From assembly GCF_017591435.1 (NCBI RefSeq), contig NC_059300.1, positions 18,499,436 to 18,563,435 of the forward strand: a stretch of DNA of 64,000 nt, written 5' to 3'. This document shows positions 56,057-64,000 of this stretch, in pieces. Source of the DNA: Portunus trituberculatus (Eukaryota; Arthropoda; Malacostraca; Decapoda; Portunidae). Below the pieces are notes generated by a model. That model worked only from the letters and a program-made list of their open reading frames with translations. It did not search any database and was not told the origin of the DNA. Position numbers and translations under genes: made by a program. Position 1 is the first letter of the stretch. Every line of letters starts with the position of its first letter.

Positions 56057-57444
56057 TACCTTTTGTGGGCAACCTCTTTATCATGCATAGCACGAGAACA
56101 GGCTGTGTTAAACCAAGGTTTAGAAAGTTTAGATTGAGATAAAGAATGAGTAATGTATGTCTTCATACCAGACATTATCACCTCTGTTATGCATTCAGCA
56201 CAAGGAGATGGGTCTCTGACACAGAAACAGTAATCATTCCAGGGAAAATCAACATATGTACCACCTCCTCAAGTCCCCACAACTGGCAGAGGCAAAACGC
56301 CAGAGGCACCTCCGCTTTGGGGGATCCTGAGGAGGGGTTGGAAAAATAGGATAAGATACAGAAATGAGATTGTGACTGGAGGAGCCCAATGGAGATGATA
56401 GAGTGACAGCATAAACAGAAGAATTAGAGGTGAGGAAAAGATAAAGAATGTTGGGCATGTCTCCAAGACGGTCAGGAATACGAGTAGGGTGTTGCACCAG
56501 TTACTCTAGCTCATGGAGGATATCAATGTTGAAGGCTAGTTCACCAGGATGGTGAGTGGAGGGAAAGGAAAGCCGAAAGCTGGTGGTGAACACTAAAATC
56601 TCCAAAAATGGAAATCTTTGCGAAAGGGTAGAGAGACAGAATGTGCTCCACTTTGGAAGTTAAATAGTCAAAGAATTTACTATAATCAGAAGAGTTAGAG
56701 GAGAAACAGACAGCAGAGATGAATTTAGTTAGAGAATGACTATTGAGTTGAAGCCAGATGGTGGAAAACTTGGAAGATTCAAGAGCGTGGGCACGAGAGC
56801 AAGTTAAGTCATTGCGCACATAGACACAACATCCAGCTTTGGAATGAAAATGAGAATAGAGAAAGTAGGAGGAAACAGAGATGGGGCTACTGTCAGTTGC
56901 CTCAGATAGTTGTGTTTTTGTGAGGAAAAGTTGATGAGGTTTAGTAGAGAAGAGGTGGTGTTCCACAGATTGAAAATTAGATCTAAGACTATGAATGTTG
57001 CAGAAGTTAATGTAGAAAATGTTAAGGAAGATGTCAAGACATTTGGGGTCATTATCAAGAGAGGAGTCTAACCTAGGGACATTTCTGGTCCCCTCCCAAG
57101 AAGGGGACTCCGAGGCTAGGTTTGGAGTTGCCATTTTTTTATTTTGAATTCTAAGTGAAGGGTGTATGCGTAGTATGTGCATGTAGTTTTGTGTGAAGAA
57201 GGAGAGTTGTTTTTAGAGGGCAGGCTGTGACTGTCCTCTTGAGTTGTGAAACACAAAGGGAAATGTTCAGAGAGATCACAACTACCTTTAATGGAAGGTT
57301 CACAGCACCCCTGAACTAGTACTATTAGACCTCACTGGGAGTAAATTATCATTTCGGTAGGTGTCTACTACCTTCTCCAAGATAGATGTGCATATCTAGC
57401 AATTCACACCAGCAGGCCTCCCTCTCTCTTTCTCTCTCACTGTA

Positions 57445-57685
57445 GCAAAGTTGTTATCCACGCTTGCTCAACAATGTTCAAACAGAAATGAATAACTAGC
57501 ATTTCACTTTGGCAGGCAACAGATCCAAGCAGCTCAGGACCACAAATTACCATGAGTCACTCTGGTGACCCCCACAGGTAAGCAGTTGCTGCTCACCACC
57601 TTTTTACATGCTTTGTAAATCGTAAATGAATAAAACAAGTTACAATGGTATCTAGCATGCCTTTTGGCTTGTTTATTGTGTCATA
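57445..57685. mobile_element. Fragment D3 of the D-type TIR element
   Basis: Matches the reverse complement of D1 from about 35850 back to 35600 (CAACAATGTTCAAACAG, ATGGTATCTAGCATGCCTTT). It ends where SINE-2 begins. Confidence 0.8.
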
Positions 57686-57985
57686 TGGAGGCAGTGGCAT
57701 AGTGGATAAGGTGGTGAGTGTGGGATCGGGCAGACGACCATGTGTAGGTTCGAATCCCACCACCATGCCATTTGTTGAATGGTTTAAATTTACCTACATG
57801 TCACCATAGTACCCAGGTTCTAGGTGGTTACACCAAAGATGCGCTTGGGTGGTAATATGGGCCCTAATATGGGTACCACTATAAACAAAATTGCCTGCAC
57901 CACTAATGGGTGGAAGCTGAACAGCATTTCCTATACATACTACTCAAGTATACCTACAGGCGCTATAGGCCATTGTGTAAGAAAG

Positions 57986-58016
<31 letters not shown>
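57686..58016 (+). mobile_element. tRNA-derived SINE (SINE-2) with poly(A) tail
   Basis: Perfect RNA polymerase III promoter boxes: A box TGGCATAGTGG at 57695-57705 and B box GGTTCGAATCC at 57747-57757, in a tRNA-like head of about 75 bp, followed by an unrelated body and an A-rich tail (57985-58016). It differs from SINE-1 in head, body and tail type. Confidence 0.88.
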
Positions 58017-58019
<3 letters not shown>

Positions 58020-58119
58020 CGGTCTCCGTCTTTTTCTAATATTTTTTTTCTTACCTTCATTTCTTAATACTTTCTCCTTCTCCCTCTCTTCCCGGTTCAT
58101 ATCTCTTATTATCCATATA

Positions 58120-58740
58120 CAGGTAACTCTCGATTTACGTGATAGATGCTTTCCAAGAGGCATCGCGTATATCAAAATTTGCGTAAAACAAACATGTAAT
58201 TCTAATGAGGCACAAGAAGAGTGGGAGCTGGATCCAAAATTCTTTAACAACCTCAGAGCAACCTCCTGCCGCGAAATGGCATCCATGAACGCTTTTAGGG
58301 ACGGTGACGAGGTTGCTATCAGGTTGCTCTCAGTTTGCTGGGAACACCACCTCTCCAGGTGGTGTTACTGTCTTATATATATGCATTTATGTTCACAAAA
58401 CAACATTTCTATTAGCTTTTTACAAACCTTGCCCCCAAGAAAGGATTGTTTTGTACTGCATAAAGTGAAATCTTACATGGAATACCAAAAAATAAAGCAG
58501 AGATGAGATTGGCCACAGACAAGGCAGAGATTTGCGGCGACTCGGGCGCTTCTTTTTCTTGCGACCCTTTTAGCTTGTGTGTTGCTTTCACCACAATATT
58601 TGTTTCCACTCCTCTATTGCCTGCTATAATGGATATCATATCTTAGTATTCATATATGCTCATGCCATGAGGATAACCTCGACTTTGTGGCACCGAGTGA
58701 TAGTGAATTACTAATGAAATACCGCGGTTTTTCATTAGTT
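58120..58740. mobile_element. Tigger-like element J, one-armed relative of the palindrome in element C
   Basis: The left end CAGGTAACTCTCGATTTACG follows TA at 58118-58119. From 58200 it is homologous to 18590-19090 and reaches the palindrome centre (GAAATACCGCGG), but it stops about a dozen bases beyond it and LINE-B begins. The right arm and right TIR are missing. Confidence 0.8.
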
Positions 58741-61190
58741 GACAGTCCCATTTCCTTCAGTCGTTCTTCATATGTGGGGTCCTTTAATTCCGGCACCATC
58801 TTTGTAGCAATCTTCTGTATCCTTTCCAATTTTCTTATATATTTTTTAGAGCTCGGAGACCATACCACTGCTGCATATTCCAGACTTGGAGTGATTGTGA
58901 TGATTTTTTCATAATATCTTTCTCCATGTACTGAAATGCCACTCTTATATTAGTCAACATTTTATATGACAGTCCAAATATCTTGCTTATGTGCTTTTCG
59001 GGGCTCAGATTTTCTTGTATGATCACTCCTAGATCTTTTTCCTCTTTAGTCTTCATTATTTGTTCCTCTCCCATCAAATATTTCCATACCAGTCTTCTCT
59101 TACTCTTTCCTAGTTCCATTATGTGACATTTCTTGGCACTAAATTTCAATTTCCACTTCTTGCTCCACTCATAGATCTTGTTTATATCTTCCTGCAACAG
59201 CAGACAGTCCTCTCTGGTTTTGATAACTTAGTAGCTTTGCATCATCAGCGAACAAATTTATATAACTGTTTATCCCAATGTAAATGTCATTTACATAAAT
59301 CTGAAACATAATGGGGGCTAACACTGACCCTTGTGGCACTCCGCTGGTTACTTTACCTCAAATTGAGCATGTGTCTCTGATCACAGTTCTCATTTCCCTA
59401 TCCTTCAAATAATCTCTTCTTCATTCTAGTGAAGTTCCTCACAGTTCTCCTATTTTCTCTAGTTTCCAAAGTAGTCTTCCATGAGGGACTCTATCTAAAG
59501 CCTTTTTAATATCCAGGTATACTGTGTCGTAACAGTATACCTGAGGAAGCCCTATGGGCAAAACGCTAGGGAAATAAAGTACTCCTGCTACTTCTGAGTT
59601 TCTTCTCACCACCCATCCACCTATACTGTGTCTACCCATCCATCTCTGTTTTGAAGTCCTGCAATAACTCTCAAGTAGAAGCTTAATAAGTTTGATACAC
59701 ATGACTACCCTGTCCTGAACCCAAATTGTCTGTTTGATATGACTTGCTCCTCTTCTAAAAATTTAACCCATTTTTCTTTGATAATTATTTCACACAACTT
59801 CCCCAAGACACTTGTAAGTAACACTGGTCTGTAGTTTAGTGGTTCAGTTGCCTTTCCTCCTTTAAATATCGGTATTACGTTTCCTCTCTTCCATTTTATT
59901 TGAACTTGTAATTATTTCCCAAATTGGATCCAGAAGTTGCTCTTTACATTTTTCTAACAATCAGACTGATACACCATCTGGCCCCATTGCTTTTGACATC
60001 AAATTATCCAATAATCTTCCGTTATCCTCTTTGTGCACTACAATCTCCTCTAATCCCTAGCAATCCCATGTCCTATTAGGTTCTGTGAAATCATCTTCTG
60101 CAGTGAACACCGTTTTGAAGCTCTCATTCATTATTTCACGCATTTCCTTCTCTGTTTGGTATGTCTTCCCTTCTTTAATTATTTTTTCAATTGTTTCCTT
60201 ATTCTTTGTTTTGCTATTTATAAACTTGTAGAAAAGTTTGGGTTCATCTTTGCTTTTATTCACTACATCTTTCTCAAAGTTTCTTTCTTCCCCACTCCTC
60301 ACTCTAATATAATCATTTTTAGCATCTTTGTACTGCCATCTGTTATAGTCATTTCCCTGTTTTATGAGTTTCTTCTAAGCTTTATGTTTTGCCTTTTTAG
60401 CTTGTATGCATCTAGCATTGTACCAAGCATGTATTTTTTTCTTAACTCTATAAACAGGTACAAATTTTGTTACTCCTTCATTATATTTCTGTAAGAATGT
60501 CATATTTCTCTTGTACTGTCTTTCTGTACATAATATTTCTCCACTCAATATCAGCAAAATATATCCTTAATTTTAAAAAATCTGCTCTTGCATAATTTAA
60601 TCTCTCTCCTTTAAAGTCATCTCTATAACCTATCCCATCTTCCTCCTGAATTTGCATCTTTAATGTCACATGATCACTTCTCCCCATTGGACTAAGGTAT
60701 TGTATGATTGGAGGAGGTTCTGGTTTCTTTGTCAAGCAACGATGGTTCTTTTTCCCCCCTGTACCTTGTTGACTCTTTCACCCACTGATCCATTGCATTA
60801 ACCACAGTCAACTGTAACACTTTCTCACTCCACTGCCCAGCATTATCCATTACTTCCATCTTGCTCCAGTTTACTTTTTTACAGTTAACATGTTTTCTAG
60901 GCACCTAATCACCTCTTTGCATATCTTTATGTTCTTCTGTTCCCCATATATTAGTCTTTGGTGGAACATATTTAACTATAATTTTTCTCTTCAATTCTTC
61001 TATTTTGATTGTTACTCCCATTACTTCCACTTTGTCCTCACCATATTACACATCCTCCACACATATATTACCATGAACCATTATTAGCAATCCTCCTCCC
61101 CCTTTAACCTTCCTGTCTCTCCTCCAGGTATTATATCCCTTCTCTTTAAAGTTAACATGGATCCCTTCTCTTAATTTTACTTCACCAAGT
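58741..61190 (-). mobile_element. LINE-B copy 3, lacking both ends
   Basis: Minus-strand frames include SKKYIRKLERIQKIATKMVP (58650-58868), EWSKKWKLKFSAKKC and FGLSYKMLTNIRVAF (58835-59197), DIKKALDRVPHGRLLW near 59500 and the endonuclease SDHVTLKMQIQEEDGIGYRD (60481-60735). It ends at about 61190 against a DIRS-like fragment. It lacks both Tigger insertions of copy 1 and thereby supplies their empty sites. Confidence 0.88.
59518..59632. mobile_element. 93-bp insertion with 11-bp target duplication in LINE-B
   Basis: TATACTGTGTC occurs at 59518-59528 and 59622-59632. The 93 bases between have no counterpart in other LINE-B copies. They contain CTGAGGAAGCCCTATGGGC followed by AAAACGC, resembling the CUGANGA - stem II - GAAA core of a hammerhead ribozyme with one core change (GAAA to AAAA), and then AATAAAGT. 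It may be the end of a Penelope-like element or a retrozyme. Confidence 0.6.
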
Positions 61191-61198
61191 CATCCTCT

Positions 61199-62040
61199 GT
61201 GGAGTGGAGCTTCCCCATGAGATACGCTTTGCCATGTAATGCAGTCAGTAGCTTGCACGCCATTGTGCTGGGCAGATGTTCGTTGTGCGAGAACTTGCTT
61301 TGGTGTTTTTTCCCTTTTCAGGTAAGGTCATGTCGACCGTTACGCAGCGACAGTGCCTTCTACCCGTTATCCAATCTTTGGAGCGGGTAGAGCCATTCAA
61401 GTGGCTATATCTATTGTGTGGCAGATATACCAAGCTTACAGCTCTTGTTGTTGTACCACAGGGTGACGGCCATGTCTTCTTCTGGAGGGGAGTCTGCTGG
61501 GCTTTCCTTGGGATCCCCCATGGGTTCCAGGACCAGCAGGAATGCTCATAGTCAGGTTGGGGGAGGTGGTTCTGCCAGTAGTCTCCCCCGGCCTGGAAGT
61601 TTGCGGGCCACTCGCCGGGCCATGGCACGCTTGGACCTGCACGTGTAAATAAGCTCTCCACTTCGCCACACTTACCTACCTCACAGGATGCCATGCCTTG
61701 GGACGTGGTTTTGACGGCCCTTGTAGAGTTAAGGGATGAGGTAAACAAGCTGAAAAGGGACAGACTGCCACCTGCCCCCATGCCGTGCAGGGTGAATGAG
61801 GGAGCAAGTACTTCTCAAGGTACGCAGCACAATAGTTCACCTGTTCACAATTTCACTGGATTCCTTGATCCCATCTGTGAAGCTGGTGTTGTCACTGAGC
61901 AGAACTTTAGTGACAGTGTATTAATGCATAATGCTAAGATATTTGGGCCTCTGGATATGGTCTCTGAGGACATTGACCAACAGGTAGCAGATATAGTGAA
62001 CTTTCTGTTAACTGATGGAATGCGTGGTCTTCCAAGTTCT
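61199..62040 (+). mobile_element. DIRS-like gag fragment
   Basis: Plus frames at 61460-61648 (Ser/Gly-rich start MSSSGGESAGLSLGSPMG) and 61693-62060. The latter contains LVELRDEVNKLKRD and DIDQQVADIVNFLLTDGMR, resembling the conserved tail of gag proteins from DIRS-type elements (xIxxxVAxxVNxLxxxGM). It is not closely related to the DIRS copy at 38243-45052. It is truncated on both sides by LINE sequence. Confidence 0.5.
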
Positions 62041-62420
62041 GCCTATCTTCGTCGTTTAGATTCTTCAGTAGGTCTTTCACTGATTTCATTTCTTCTTTTT
62101 CTCTTTTTGGTCTATATTTTATATTGTTTTCTTTTATTACAAATACGACTACACTCTTCTTTTTTTCTGCAATTTCTCTAACTAAATTTCCTTTTGTCTT
62201 GAGGACTCCTATCATTTTGCTTGTTATATTTTCTTTTTTTTCTTTAAGTTGTTCTTGAATCACCTCCTCAAAATCAGCCTTATCTTTCTTATCTTGGACT
62301 CTCCATGCTTGTACTTCTTTTTTAATCACATTCTGTACTCTTTCCTCTTCCTTGTTTACTAGATCTTTCAGCTTCTCTTTTTCTTTCTCGGCTTTACCGA
62401 GTCCTTCTTCCGTCTGCATT
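62041..62420 (-). mobile_element. LINE-A type ORF1 fragment
   Basis: The minus frame starting at 62419 encodes a highly charged coiled coil (EKEKEKLKDLVNKEEERVQN ... KDLLKNLNDEDRQNLED), matching the general character of the ORF1 protein of the LINE-A/B group. Its 5' truncation abuts poly(T) and (GT)n, the tail of the neighbouring LINE-A on the same strand. Confidence 0.65.
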
Positions 62421-62437
62421 TTTTTTTTTTTTTTGTG

Positions 62438-64000
62438 TGTGTGTATTTACCTAGTTGTATTTACCTAGTTGTAGTTTTACAGGGCCTGGGCTTTATGCTC
62501 ATGTGGCTCCATCTCCATATCTACACTTATCCAATCTTACTTTAAAAGTGTGCACACTCGTTGCAGACACTACTTCTTCATCTAAACTGTTCCACGTCTC
62601 AATACATCTCTGCGGGAAACTATATTTTTTTATATCTCTCAGATATCTTCCCTTTCTCAGCTTTTTACTATGCGATCTTGTGCTTCGGGTGTCATATTCT
62701 TCTCTCAGGATCAGTTTCTCATTATCCACTTGGTCCATTCCGTTGATCAATTTATAGACTTTTATCAGGTCGCCTCTCTCCCTTCTTTGTTCCAAGGTTG
62801 GTAGATCCATAGCCTTTAGTCTCTCCTCATATGTCATCCCTTCAAGTTCTGGGACCATTCTTGTAGCCATTTTTTGTACCCTCTCCAATTTTCTTATGTG
62901 TTTCTTTTTATGAGGGGTCCACACTACTCCTGCATATTCCAATCTGGGTCTTATTATAGTATTTATCAATTTCTTCATCATTTCTTTGTCCATGTAGTGA
63001 AATGCTACTCCAATATTCCTTAGCAAATTATATGTTTCTCTAAAATTCTATCAATATGGCTTACTGGTTGATTGTTTTCTTCCATCGTCACTCCTAAGTC
63101 CTTTTCCTTTTTACTTTCTCCAGTTCTACTCCATCTCCCATCTTATAGATTCCCACAGGTCGTCTTTCACTCTTTCCCATTTCCATGACATGGCTTTTGT
63201 TCACATTGAATTCCATTTCCCACTTCTTACTCCATTCCCAGATCTTATTTAGGTCTTCTTGCAGTATTTCACAATCCTCCTTTTGCTTTATAACTCTGCA
63301 CAGTTTCGTATCATCCAAACAAATTTATGTAGCTGTTCACTCCTTCTGGCATGTCGTTAATATAAATGAGGAAAAGTACTGGTGCCAATACTGACCCCTG
63401 TGGCACTCCGCTTTCTACTCTCCACTTGGACTTCATATCTTTAACTACCGTCCTTATTTCTCTCCCCTCAAATAATTTTCTATCCATCTCAATGTGCTTC
63501 CTTTTAAGCCACCCTTCTCCTCTAACTTCCACAGTAATCTTGCGTGTGGCACTTTGTCAAACGCCTTTTTTAAATCCAAATAGATGCAGTCAACCCATCC
63601 TCTCTCTCTTGTACTCTATCAACTATTCTAGAATAGAAACTCAATAAATTAGTTACACAAGACCGTCCTTTTCTAAAACCAAATTGGCTATTTGATATTA
63701 ATTTGTTGTCTTCAAGGAACTCGATCCATTGTTTCTTTATTATTCTTTCACACATCTTGCATATTACACTAGTTAGTGATACCGGTCTGTAATTTAAAGG
63801 TTCTTCTTCCTTCCGCTCTTATATATGGGAACCACCTCAGCTCTTTTCCATTCTACTGGCACTGTTCCATTTTCTATTGAGCATTTTATGATGTTGTATA
63901 TAGGACTTGCTAGTTCTTCCCTACATTCTTTCAGTATTCTGCCTGAGACTTCATCCGGTCCCATTGCCTTCTCTTCATCCAGTTCCTTCATTAACTCTTT
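62438..64000 (-). mobile_element. LINE-A copy 3, continues beyond the window
   Basis: From its 3' end at 62438 (TATTTACCTAGTTGTA, next to GTGTGTGTG) the minus strand encodes the C-terminus (62499-63026), RT segments EWSKKWEMEFNVNKSHVMEM, SGVPQGSVLAPVLFLIYIND, QFGFRKGRSCVTNLLSFYSR and EEKAMGPDEVSGRILKECRE, reaching the window edge. The FADD Ala-Asp region is damaged at about 63317. It is close to copies 1 and 2. Confidence 0.92.

Larger units (their letters stand above)
52813..57385 (-). mobile_element. LINE-C full-span copy, interrupted by Tigger K and a tandem duplication
   Basis: Read on the minus strand from 57385: 5' region with GGTAGTAGACACC, endonuclease frame starting MATPNLASESPSW (56541-57150), then HSLSQSKLSKPWFNTACSRA near 56100, RT with INSTLPQGSVLSPTLFLLFI and CTDDTTLHLS (53397-53870), and C-terminus with FIPFTGKLWNSL near 52950. 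TDD replaces the usual ADD of the catalytic box. Tigger K and the duplication take up 54387-56056. Multiple frameshifts. Confidence 0.88.

Noticed and set aside
57686..57765. Possible tRNA gene on the plus strand
   Set aside because: Good A and B boxes, but the sequence continues into a SINE body with a poly(A) tail; no proper acceptor stem pairing.

Overview
This is a window of animal nuclear genome, most likely from a decapod crustacean. Two conserved eukaryotic genes are readable exon by exon with GT-AG introns. The introns and intergenic DNA are packed with non-LTR retrotransposons, one DIRS-type retrotransposon, pogo/Tigger-like and piggyBac-like DNA transposons, tRNA-derived SINEs and very long (AG)n, (AC)n and (TA)n microsatellites. 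The decapod call is inference from this repeat profile; the sequence itself only shows an animal-like, probably arthropod, genome. There are no operons, ribosome-binding sites or CRISPR arrays.

Host genes. (1) On +, the 3' end of POLA2 (DNA polymerase alpha subunit B): exons 62-104, 316-496 and 8545-8688. (2) On -, all the recognisable coding exons of an MKKS/BBS6 chaperonin-like gene: 20788-21963, 13857-14030 and 9382-10104, joined in phase 0 (690 codons plus stop), with an unusual acidic Ser-Leu-Glu-rich insert near the C-terminus. POLA2 and MKKS converge; their stop codons are 693 bp apart. (3) On -, a small two-exon gene (45211-45372 and 37447-37506) for a predicted 73-residue single-pass membrane protein that I cannot name; a DIRS element of about 6.8 kb lies in its intron.

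Layout. 497-8544: POLA2 intron with a CR1-like LINE scrap, LINE-B, LINE-C carrying a piggyBac-like insertion, a hairpin element and microsatellites. 9382-21963: MKKS, whose introns hold a head-to-tail chain of SINE, LINE-A and LINE-B ends (10607-12316), LINE-C pieces, and three nested DNA transposons around a large palindrome (17912-20656). 22378-34898: a 12.5-kb head-to-tail chain of five LINE copies separated by (AC)n tracts. 35438-36903: a TIR element. 38243-45052: DIRS. 45567-49665: a second copy of that TIR element containing a piggyBac-like element, a TA-flanked TIR element and a foldback element. 49774-52792: a nearly full-length LINE-D inside an (AG)n tract. 52813-57385: LINE-C with a Tigger insertion and a 1-kb tandem duplication. 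57686-58016: a SINE. 58120-64000: a truncated Tigger, LINE-B, a DIRS-like gag scrap and LINE-A running off the window.

Main observation: the related LINE-A and LINE-B families, and one SINE, start directly at (AC)n tracts and end in (AC)n tracts. They form same-orientation chains in which each element sits on the microsatellite tail of its neighbour. Many nested insertions can be dated relative to one another because empty sites are visible in sister copies inside this same window.

Family labels (LINE-A to E, Tigger A to K, D1/D2 and so on) are local to this report. All open reading frames inside mobile elements are broken to some degree except long stretches of LINE-D.
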